Assembly (NCBI GenBank): GCA_964562175.1
Contig: CAZLRV010000021.1
Location: 1 to 31,688, forward strand
Source: CAZCJU01 sp964562175
GTDB lineage: Bacteria; Bacillota; Clostridia; Oscillospirales; CAG-272
Direction of reading: 5' to 3'
DNA length: 31,688 nt
Of the stretch, positions 25,480-31,688 are shown one piece after another. The stretch's first letter is position 1; every line of letters begins with the position of its first letter. Under the pieces are notes generated by a model, which saw nothing but the letters and a program-made list of their open reading frames with translations, did no database searches and was not told the DNA's origin. The position numbers were made by a program, and so were the translations under genes.

Positions 25480-26511
25480 GTGAAAAGGAAAGTGCTCGTT
25501 ATTTTAACGGGCGGTACTATATGCTCGGCGGAAAATGAGGACGGAGAGCTTGAGTCGAGGGGCAACGAGGCACGTCGGACGATAATATCGGAATATAAAC
25601 GCTCCGACTCATATTACGCCGAGTGCGTATCGTTTGATTCGCTTAGCTTGAAGCACGATATTTTAAGCGAGAATATGACCTGTGAGGTGTGGGCAGAGCT
25701 TCTCGGACTGTTTGCCGAGGCGAGCGTATGGGAGACGTATGACGGAATCATCGTACTGCACGGTACGGACACGCTTGCGTATACCTCCGCCATGCTTTCC
25801 CTTGCCCTGTCGGGTGCGAAAAAACCCGTTATGACGGTATCGGCTCGCCACCCTCTTGCCGATAAGAGAACAAACGGACATATAAATTTCGCATCGGCAC
25901 TCGAGCTTATCGAAAACGGCATCGAGCCTAACGTGTACGCCGTATATGAAAATTCCGACGGTGTGGTGTATGCTCATTACGGCTCTCATCTGCTCCAATG
26001 TAAAAATTACGACGGCGATTTTTTCAGCCCGGATGCCATGCCCGTATCGGATATAAAAAACGCCTCACTGCGTGGCAGACGGTGGGGCGGCAATTACAAC
26101 GGACAGGTGATCGAGCCGAGCGGCGAGGTGCTTTATATCGTGCCTTATGTCGGGCTTGACTATTCGCATATCGATTTGAGCGGCGTGCGTGCCGTTCTGC
26201 ATACGACCTACCATTCCGATACGGTATGTACATCCCACGGCGAGGAGGATGTGCATTCGATACTTTATTTCATAAAAAAATGCAAGCGTGCGGGCGTTGA
26301 CATTTTCCTTTCGCCCTGCGACCGAGAAGCCTACGGCTATGCGACAACGGGCATGGCACTGCGAGCCGGTGCCATGAGCGTATGGGGGATGACTGCGGAA
26401 TGCGCATATGCTAAGCTTACCCTCGGTTGCGGACTCGGATATGTCAAGGAGGAGCTTGACGAATATATGCGACGTGAGATAAACGATGAATTTATATACG
26501 CACGAATGTGA
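25480..26511 (+). CDS. L-asparaginase
   Basis: A 343-residue asparaginase/glutaminase-family enzyme that hydrolyses Asn to Asp and ammonia. It has the N-terminal TGGTI (residues 10-14, nucleophilic Thr) and the second catalytic motif HGTDT (94-98). There is no signal peptide, so it is probably cytosolic, like type I AnsA. The start is a GTG with GGAGG six bases ahead; the ATG just upstream (25475) is in another frame and stops at once. It lies 26 bases after the kinase gene, likely in one transcript, and directly before the aspS T-box operon, so Asn and Asp metabolism are adjacent. Confidence 0.88.
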   Translation: MKRKVLVILTGGTICSAENEDGELESRGNEARRTIISEYKRSDSYYAECVSFDSLSLKHDILSENMTCEVWAELLGLFAEASVWETYDGIIVLHGTDTLAYTSAMLSLALSGAKKPVMTVSARHPLADKRTNGHINFASALELIENGIEPNVYAVYENSDGVVYAHYGSHLLQCKNYDGDFFSPDAMPVSDIKNASLRGRRWGGNYNGQVIEPSGEVLYIVPYVGLDYSHIDLSGVRAVLHTTYHSDTVCTSHGEEDVHSILYFIKKCKRAGVDIFLSPCDREAYGYATTGMALRAGAMSVWGMTAECAYAKLTLGCGLGYVKEELDEYMRREINDEFIYARM

Positions 26512-26528
26512 AAATTTTCAAAAAAGTC

Positions 26529-26557
26529 TTGACAACTCAAAAAAAATGTAGTATAAT
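26529..26557 (+). promoter_or_regulatory. Consensus promoter for aspS-gatCAB
   Basis: A perfect TTGACA (26529-26534) and a perfect TATAAT (26552-26557) are separated by 17 bases. Transcription would begin near 26564, just ahead of the T-box leader. Confidence 0.93.
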
Positions 26558-26563
26558 CCGCAT

Positions 26564-26810
26564 ATAAAGGCAATGACGGAGGAAGTAATACGGAAGGATG
26601 CTCAAAGAGAGTCGCCGCAAGGTGAGAGGGCGACAGCGGTCATCGTATGAATAACGCTCCCGAGCTTGCAAAAGAACCCCCGAAAGGGGCAGTAGAATTG
26701 CACGTTCACCGACGTTAAGGTGTAATTGAGAGGGCTCGCACTGCGGGTCAATTTGGGTGGTATCGCGGAAGGTATCTTTCGTCCCATATGGGCGAGGATA
26801 CCTTTTTTGG
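26564..26810 (+). promoter_or_regulatory. T-box riboswitch (tRNA-sensing leader)
   Basis: The leader has the T-box architecture. Stem I closes with GGAG (26578-26581) and CTCC (26657-26660) and has a specifier loop with AGUA on its 5' side (26584-26587). The 3' side reads UGAAUAACG, where AAC (26653-26655) would pair with the tRNA-Asn anticodon and GAA (26649-26651) is the usual S-turn sequence but also a Glu codon. Stem III is CCCC-CGAAA-GGGG (26677-26689). The T-box sequence GGGTGGTATCGCGG (26752-26765) follows, with a T in place of the usual C in ACC. Uncharged tRNA pairing with UGGU would favour the antiterminator over the terminator. Asn specificity is an inference from the codon and from the operon content. 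Confidence 0.88.
26769..26810 (+). terminator. T-box terminator
   Basis: AAGGTATC (26769-26776) pairs with GATACCTT (26797-26804), followed by a T-run. The 5' arm overlaps the end of the antiterminator region, as expected for a transcriptional T-box switch. Confidence 0.85.
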
Positions 26811-26856
26811 TTTTTCGCCCGCAGAATTTCGTATTTATAATAAGGAGATAAAAACA

Positions 26857-28587
26857 ATGCTGAGAACTCACACTTGTAATGAATTGAACGAGAGTCATAT
26901 AGGTGCCTCCGTCACGCTCACGGGCTGGGTCGATACGATACGTGACCACGGCGGTGTCATATTTGTGGATCTGCGTGACCACTACGGTATAACGCAGATA
27001 GTGCTGTCGGATGACAGCTTGCTGTCGGGCGTATCCAAGGAGACCGTAATAGCGGTAAGCGGAAATGTCACGAAAAGAGATGAGGACACCGTAAACCCCA
27101 AGCTTGCAACGGGACTTGTCGAGGTGCGTTGCAACAGCCTTGAGATACTCGGACCCTGCACACGCTCCTTGCCCTTTGAGATAGACAATTCGACTCAAAC
27201 GGGCGAGGATGTAAGACTTAAATACCGTTATCTCGATCTGAGAAACAAAGCGATACATGATAATATAGTGCTTCGTTCGAGGGTGTTGAGCTTCTTGCGC
27301 CGTCAGATGGAGGATATGGGCTTTCTTGAGATACAAACGCCCATATTGACGGCTTCCTCTCCGGAGGGTGCGAGAGATTACCTCGTGCCAAGCCGTAAGC
27401 ATAAGGGCAAGTTCTACGCTTTGCCCCAAGCGCCTCAGCAGTTCAAGCAGCTTCTCATGGCATCGGGCTTTGACCGCTATTTCCAAATAGCGCCCTGCTT
27501 CCGTGATGAGGATGCAAGACAGGACCGTTCACCCGGAGAGTTTTATCAGCTTGATTTTGAAATGTCCTTTGCCACACAGGAGGATGTTTTCGCCGTTGCC
27601 GAGCAGGTCGTATACAACACATTCAAGGAGTTCTCCGACAAGGAGATATCAAAGCCGCCGTTCGTTCGCATTCCGTTCAACGAGTCCATGATAAAATACG
27701 GCACGGATAAGCCCGATCTGCGTAATCCGCTTATCATATGCGACCTGACCGAGTTTTTTGCCGGTGTTGATTTTCCGATATTCAAGGGCAGACCCGTAAG
27801 AGGTATCGTCGCAGACTGCAAGGGAAGAAGCAAGAAGTTCTTTGAGGATTCTCTGAAATATGCAACGAGCATCGGTATGAAGGGCTTGGGATATCTGACA
27901 CTGTCCGGCGACGAATATAAAGGCCCCATCGCAAAATTCCTGTCCGAGGAGCAGAAAAAGCAGCTTGAGAGCATAACGGGAATAAAAGAGGGCGAAACGG
28001 TATTCTTTATATGCGATACGCCCGCCGTTGTGAATAAGCTTGCCGGTCAGATAAGAGAGTGGCTCGGACAAACGCTTGATATAATTGAAAAGGATACGTT
28101 TAAATTCTGCTTTATCGTAGACTTCCCGATGTATGAGTACAACGAGGAGGCAAAGAAGATAGATTTTACGCATAATCCGTTCTCAATGCCTCAGGGCGGT
28201 ATGGATGCGCTTTTGAACAAGGACCCGCTTGAGATATTCGCATATCAGTACGATATCGTATGCAACGGTGTTGAGCTTTCCTCCGGTGCTGTACGTAACC
28301 ATAATCCCGAAATAATGAAAAAGGCGTTTGAGATAGCAGGCTACGGCGAGGAGGATGTCAAGGCGAAATTCGGCGCACTGTACACGGCGTTCTCATTCGG
28401 CGCACCGCCTCATGCGGGCATGGCACCGGGCGTTGACAGAATGATAATGCTCCTTGCAAACGAGGATACGATAAGAGATGTTATCGCATTCCCGCTCAAC
28501 GGAAACGCACAGGATGTTATGATGGGAGCCCCCGGCGACGTTACGGAGCAGCAGCTTCGTGAGGTTCATATTAAGGTCAGAGATTGA
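26857..28587 (+). CDS. aspS: Aspartyl-tRNA synthetase, probably non-discriminating (Asp/Asn)
   Basis: A 576-residue bacterial class II AspRS: OB-fold anticodon domain (1-110), catalytic core with motif 2 (FRDEDARQDRS, QLDFEMSF), GAD insertion domain and motif 3 (GAPPHAGMAPGVDRM). The anticodon domain has RDHGG with H31. In Pseudomonas AspRS this His is linked to charging both tRNA-Asp and tRNA-Asn, whereas discriminating enzymes have Leu (RDLGS in E. coli). With gatCAB next in the operon, Asp-tRNA-Asn formation is expected. ATG 26857 is chosen over an upstream in-frame ATG in the terminator because AAGGAG lies ten bases ahead. Confidence 0.93.
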   Translation: MLRTHTCNELNESHIGASVTLTGWVDTIRDHGGVIFVDLRDHYGITQIVLSDDSLLSGVSKETVIAVSGNVTKRDEDTVNPKLATGLVEVRCNSLEILGPCTRSLPFEIDNSTQTGEDVRLKYRYLDLRNKAIHDNIVLRSRVLSFLRRQMEDMGFLEIQTPILTASSPEGARDYLVPSRKHKGKFYALPQAPQQFKQLLMASGFDRYFQIAPCFRDEDARQDRSPGEFYQLDFEMSFATQEDVFAVAEQVVYNTFKEFSDKEISKPPFVRIPFNESMIKYGTDKPDLRNPLIICDLTEFFAGVDFPIFKGRPVRGIVADCKGRSKKFFEDSLKYATSIGMKGLGYLTLSGDEYKGPIAKFLSEEQKKQLESITGIKEGETVFFICDTPAVVNKLAGQIREWLGQTLDIIEKDTFKFCFIVDFPMYEYNEEAKKIDFTHNPFSMPQGGMDALLNKDPLEIFAYQYDIVCNGVELSSGAVRNHNPEIMKKAFEIAGYGEEDVKAKFGALYTAFSFGAPPHAGMAPGVDRMIMLLANEDTIRDVIAFPLNGNAQDVMMGAPGDVTEQQLREVHIKVRD

Positions 28588-28597
28588 GGTGGCATAA

Positions 28598-28879
28598 ATG
28601 AACGAGCAGATACTTGAGGGACTTGAAAAGCTGAACCAACTCAGATTGAGCGAGGGAGAAAAGGCACAGGTCTTGGCTTTCTTTGAAAAGCAGAATAAAA
28701 AAGCGGAGCTTTTGGACTCGGTAGACACGGAAAATGTTGAGCGAATGGTTTATGTTATGCCGCTGTTCAACGTGACACGAGAGGATAAAATAATCAAGAA
28801 CTTTACCCGACAACAGCTCCAAGCGGACGCACCCGAGGCGAACGACGGCTATTGGTCTGTTCCCAGACTTGTTGAATAA
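28598..28879 (+). CDS. gatC: Asp/Glu-tRNA amidotransferase subunit C
   Basis: A 93-residue subunit that wraps around GatA and GatB in the GatCAB complex. The early helix (LEGLEKLNQLRLSEGEK) and the C-terminal segment AD-APE ... YW-VPRLVE match GatC. The RBS GAGGTGG lies near the ATG, ten bases after the aspS stop. Its conservation indicates a complex is still built here despite the altered GatA. Confidence 0.88.
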   Translation: MNEQILEGLEKLNQLRLSEGEKAQVLAFFEKQNKKAELLDSVDTENVERMVYVMPLFNVTREDKIIKNFTRQQLQADAPEANDGYWSVPRLVE

Positions 28880-28890
28880 GGAGGGAGAAA

Positions 28891-30096
28891 ATGAGGCTTT
28901 TTATAGATAAAAACGAAAATATTACGGCGAAAAGCGTTATATTGGATGATATGATATTGACCTGCGACGGCACGACCACGGCAGGCTCAAAAATGCTTGA
29001 AAACTACAAAAGTCTTTTCGAAGCGCAGGTAGTTACCGAGCTGAAAAAAGCAGGTTACGAGATAGCCGGAAAAGCCAATACGGGCGAAATGAATATAGAT
29101 CTTATCGGCGAGACCTCATATTTCGGCGCTTGCACAAAAGAGGACGGTACGCTCACAAGTGCCGCTTGCGAGCTGCTTGACAAAACAGATTCCGAGGCGT
29201 GCGTGGGTCTTGACGCCTTCGGCGCAAACAGACGCGCGGCGGCACTTTGCGGCAAGGTATGCATAAAGCCGACCTACGGTACCGTTTCACGCTACGGCAC
29301 GGTATCAATAGCCTGTTCGGGCGAGTGCATAAGCGTTACCGCAAATGATACCGATGCCTGCAGACGTATACTTGACATTATAGCCCATCATGACGACAAG
29401 GACGGCACGAGCCTTGAGGAGGCGAAATGCCGCTCGATATGCTCCGATGAAAATGCGACGGGGGCAAAGAGAATTGCCGTGGCAAAGAGCATAACGGGCA
29501 ATGCCGATGAGCAAACGGCGGGCAAGGTCGCCGAAATGGTGAAGGCTTTGAGCGAGGGCGGAGCGGAGATAGTTGAGGTGGATGACAGTCTGTTGCTTTG
29601 TGCGTCAAGTGCGTGGAATATTTTAATGTCCGCAGAGCTGTGCAATAACGTATCGAAATTCGACGGCGTGAAGTACGGCTACCGTACACCGAATTATAAA
29701 ACCATAGGCGAGCTTTACACTAACAGCCGCACGGAGGCGTTCGGTCAGCTGCTGAAAACGGCTATACTCTACGGCTCGGAGGTTCTTTCAACGGAGAATT
29801 ATATGAAGTCGTACGACAAGGCGCTTCGCATACGCAGAGTTATATGCGAGCGGCTTGAGGAGATATTCAACGCGTGCGACGTGCTGATAATGCCGGCATG
29901 CTCAAAGACCTCATATACGAAAAAAGACACGGATGAGAATATTTATATATCTTACGATGAGAGCCTTTACACCGCACCGTCGAGCATAAGCGGTATGCCT
30001 TCGCTTACGGTGGGCGGCGTTCAGCTGATGGGCAAGGCTTTTTCTGAGCCTATGCTCTTTAAGACGGCGGAGATATATGAAAGGAGTGGGAAATAA
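28891..30096 (+). CDS. gatA: GatA-like subunit lacking the amidase catalytic triad
   Basis: It is clearly homologous to GatA (SKMLENY, GETSYFG, KPTYGTVSRYG, KFDGVKYGYR, Y.KS...A.RIRR) but is 401 residues instead of about 485. The first 70 residues of the normal fold are missing. By hand alignment to S. aureus GatA, catalytic Lys79 of IKDN falls on L18 (ILDD), the Ser-rich loop with cis-Ser154 is deleted or replaced by ELLDKTDSEA, and nucleophile Ser178 of DTGGSIR becomes A112 in DAFGANR. The RBS GGAGGG and ATG are ideal and gatC immediately precedes, so the short N-terminus is not a mis-called start. The frame is intact, hence not a simple pseudogene. Glutaminase activity should be absent; a structural role or partner for a second amidase are possible. 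Confidence 0.85.
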   Translation: MRLFIDKNENITAKSVILDDMILTCDGTTTAGSKMLENYKSLFEAQVVTELKKAGYEIAGKANTGEMNIDLIGETSYFGACTKEDGTLTSAACELLDKTDSEACVGLDAFGANRRAAALCGKVCIKPTYGTVSRYGTVSIACSGECISVTANDTDACRRILDIIAHHDDKDGTSLEEAKCRSICSDENATGAKRIAVAKSITGNADEQTAGKVAEMVKALSEGGAEIVEVDDSLLLCASSAWNILMSAELCNNVSKFDGVKYGYRTPNYKTIGELYTNSRTEAFGQLLKTAILYGSEVLSTENYMKSYDKALRIRRVICERLEEIFNACDVLIMPACSKTSYTKKDTDENIYISYDESLYTAPSSISGMPSLTVGGVQLMGKAFSEPMLFKTAEIYERSGK

Positions 30097-31526
30097 TGGA
30101 AAAATACGAGCTTGTCATAGGTCTTGAGGTTCACGTTGAGCTTGCGACCGATTCGAAAATATTCTGCTCCTGCTCGGCTCATTTCGGGGGCGAGGCAAAC
30201 GACCATGTATGCCCGGCGTGCTGTGGTATGCCCGGTATGCTTCCGATAGTAAACAAGCGTGTTATCGATCTCGGCATGACTGCCGGAATGATGCTCAACT
30301 GCGATATAAACAGAATTACGACCTTTGACAAAAAGAGCTATTATTATCCCGATCTGCCCTGCTCATATCAAACGACTCAATGGTTTGCGCCCATTGCCGT
30401 AAACGGTAAGGTCAGAATAAACACATCAAAGGGTCAAAAGAATATCGGAATAAAGCAGATCCATATGGAGGAGGATGCGGGTAAGCTCGTCCACGACGAT
30501 TGGACGAACACCTCACTCGTCGATTTCAACCGCACAAGCGTTCCGCTTATCGAGATAGTAAGCCGCCCCGACCTGTCAAGTGCGGAGGAGGTAGTGGCGT
30601 ACCTTGAAAGACTTCGTTCGCTTCTGCGCTTTGCCAAGGTCTCGCAATGCCGTATGGAGCAAGGCTCAATGCGTTGCGACGTAAACCTCTCCGTTCGCCC
30701 GGCAGGCACGACAAAGCTCGGCGTAAGAACGGAAATGAAGAATATGAACTCCATTTCGGCAATAGAGCGTGCCATTGAATATGAATATGCAAGACACGTC
30801 GATGCGATAGAAAACGGCACAGAGGAGCTTGTACAGGAGACTCGCCGCTGGGACGATGTCAAGGGCATGAGCTTTGCCATGAGAAATAAGGAGACGGCAG
30901 GCGATTACAGATATTTCCCCGACCCCAATGTTATGCCCGTTCGCATTGACGATGAGTGGTTCAACTCCATAAAGGACTCGTTGCCCGAGTTGCCCGAAAG
31001 TAAGCGCAAAAGATATATATCCACCCTCGGTCTGAGTGAGTACGATGCGGAGCTTTTGACGCAAAGCCGCGCGCTGTGCGATTGCTTTGAAGCGGCTTAT
31101 TCGGTAAGCTCGCTTGCCAAAGAGTCGGCAAACTGGATAATATCCAACTGTATGAATATCTTGAATCGTAAACAGCTTACCGCCGATATGCTCGATATCG
31201 ACGGTGCCTCACTCGGACGACTGATAAAGCTTGTCGCCGACGGACGCGTGGGATATGCAAACGCAAAGAAGATACTTGAGGTAATGTTTGACGAGCATAT
31301 CGACCCCGAACAATATGCGGAGCAAAACGGTTATATCGTATCAAATGATACGGGCAAAATAGAGGAAGTCGTAAAGCGTATAATATCGCTCGACCCAAAA
31401 TCTGTTGCAGACTATAAAGCCGGCAAAGAAAAAGCCCTTATGGCACTTTTCGGAAAGTGCATGAAGGAGCTTAAAGGAAACTGCGACCCCGCTGTTCTGC
31501 GTGAGCTTCTTATAAAGAATATCTAA
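30096..31526 (+). CDS. gatB: Asp/Glu-tRNA amidotransferase subunit B
   Basis: A 476-residue GatB, the kinase/transamidase that phosphorylates the carboxylate of Asp- or Glu-tRNA and amidates it. The N-terminal cradle contains the zinc cysteines (FCSCS, CPAC), YPDLPCSYQ, HMEEDAGKLVH and the NRT-VPLIEIV segment; the helical and tail domains that grip tRNA fill residues about 295-476. All conserved motifs I expect are present, in contrast to GatA. The ATG shares one base with the gatA stop (TAATG), with AAGGAG ahead. It is the last gene of the operon and ends at a clear terminator. Confidence 0.95.
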   Translation: MEKYELVIGLEVHVELATDSKIFCSCSAHFGGEANDHVCPACCGMPGMLPIVNKRVIDLGMTAGMMLNCDINRITTFDKKSYYYPDLPCSYQTTQWFAPIAVNGKVRINTSKGQKNIGIKQIHMEEDAGKLVHDDWTNTSLVDFNRTSVPLIEIVSRPDLSSAEEVVAYLERLRSLLRFAKVSQCRMEQGSMRCDVNLSVRPAGTTKLGVRTEMKNMNSISAIERAIEYEYARHVDAIENGTEELVQETRRWDDVKGMSFAMRNKETAGDYRYFPDPNVMPVRIDDEWFNSIKDSLPELPESKRKRYISTLGLSEYDAELLTQSRALCDCFEAAYSVSSLAKESANWIISNCMNILNRKQLTADMLDIDGASLGRLIKLVADGRVGYANAKKILEVMFDEHIDPEQYAEQNGYIVSNDTGKIEEVVKRIISLDPKSVADYKAGKEKALMALFGKCMKELKGNCDPAVLRELLIKNI

Positions 31527-31540
31527 AGAATAATACCGAG

Positions 31541-31581
31541 GCGGTTTCAAATGCGGAGCAAAGCGTTTGAAACCGCAGTTT
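31541..31581 (+). terminator. Terminator of aspS-gatCAB operon
   Basis: GCGGTTTCAAA (31541-31551) pairs perfectly with TTTGAAACCGC (31566-31576) around a 14-base loop, followed by AGTTTT. Confidence 0.82.
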
Positions 31582-31615
31582 TAATCGGTTTTTGTGAGTT
31601 TTTTTGAAAATTCTA

Positions 31616-31644
31616 TTGACTCACATGGCAAAATATGATACAAT
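31616..31644 (+). promoter_or_regulatory. Near-consensus promoter at window edge
   Basis: TTGACT (31616-31621) and TACAAT (31639-31644) are separated by 17 bases. The expected transcript would begin near 31651 and runs off the window. The 38 visible bases contain no ribosome binding site or start codon, so the product could be an RNA gene or a gene with a long leader. Confidence 0.8.
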
Positions 31645-31688
31645 AAATGCACGAGAGACACAATAACGGTGGCGGTCGCCTTGCTCCA

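Noticed and set aside
26602..27486. A 294-residue minus-strand ORF opposite the T-box leader and aspS
   Set aside because: It lies antisense to a clear tRNA synthetase gene and T-box, and its translation has no recognisable motif.

Overview
The window looks like a chromosomal segment of a Gram-positive, probably spore-forming member of the Clostridia, most like the Oscillospiraceae/Ruminococcaceae of the gut. The evidence is a set of TTGACA-N17-TATAAT promoters, strong GGAGG-type ribosome binding sites, a T-box riboswitch, an indirect aspS-gatCAB tRNA-amidation operon, a CwlD-like amidase and a VanY-type lipoprotein. No species can be named from the sequence alone. Most of the window is core metabolism; the accessory part is roughly 1-8250.

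Layout. 1-810: no convincing gene. It holds a bidirectional hairpin terminator and a 211-bp-period tandem repeat, with two copies identical over 170 bp and a third decayed copy. 811-1509 (-): a PPP-type metallophosphoesterase. 2005-3731 (+): two unrecognised, probably regulatory or structural proteins. 3791-6931 (+): a 1046-residue secreted peptidoglycan hydrolase combining M23 and CHAP peptidase domains, an SH3 domain and three copies of a novel-looking repeat. 6995-8172 (+): a lipoprotein gene split by a frameshift. 8260-13052 (-): a small helical protein, a VanY-like carboxypeptidase, galE, a sugar-phosphate nucleotidyltransferase and guaB. The last four genes are tightly packed behind a consensus promoter. 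13190-14125 (-): a PfkB-family protein with an altered catalytic motif. 14351-14962 (+): an iron-sulfur-flavoprotein-like reductase with its own consensus promoter. 15131-17404 (-): serC-serA, the first two steps of serine synthesis. 17525-22004 (-): membrane protein, cwlD-like amidase, radA, trmH-family methyltransferase and mnmA, compact and partly overlapping. 22177-26511 (+): XerC/D-type recombinase, two-component pair and asparaginase. 26529-31526 (+): consensus promoter, T-box leader, aspS-gatC-gatA-gatB and terminator. 31616-31688: another consensus promoter whose product lies beyond the window.

The most notable system is the aspS-gatCAB operon. The AspRS carries His31, the residue linked to non-discriminating AspRS enzymes that also charge tRNA-Asn. 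The T-box specifier region reads GAAUAAC, which contains an Asn codon (AAC) and, in another register, a Glu codon (GAA). GatB looks complete. GatA, however, is only 401 residues and lacks all three members of the amidase Ser-cisSer-Lys triad, although its start, RBS and operon position are intact. This suggests a transamidation module with a dead glutaminase subunit, which would depend on free ammonia or a second GatA, or would use the subunit as a scaffold. An asparaginase gene, which would release Asp and ammonia, lies directly upstream.

Other points of interest are a 13-bp-arm palindrome that forms the recombinase promoter and is symmetric enough to fire divergently, a hairpin that sequesters a Shine-Dalgarno sequence at 8707-8743, and the repeats at the left edge.
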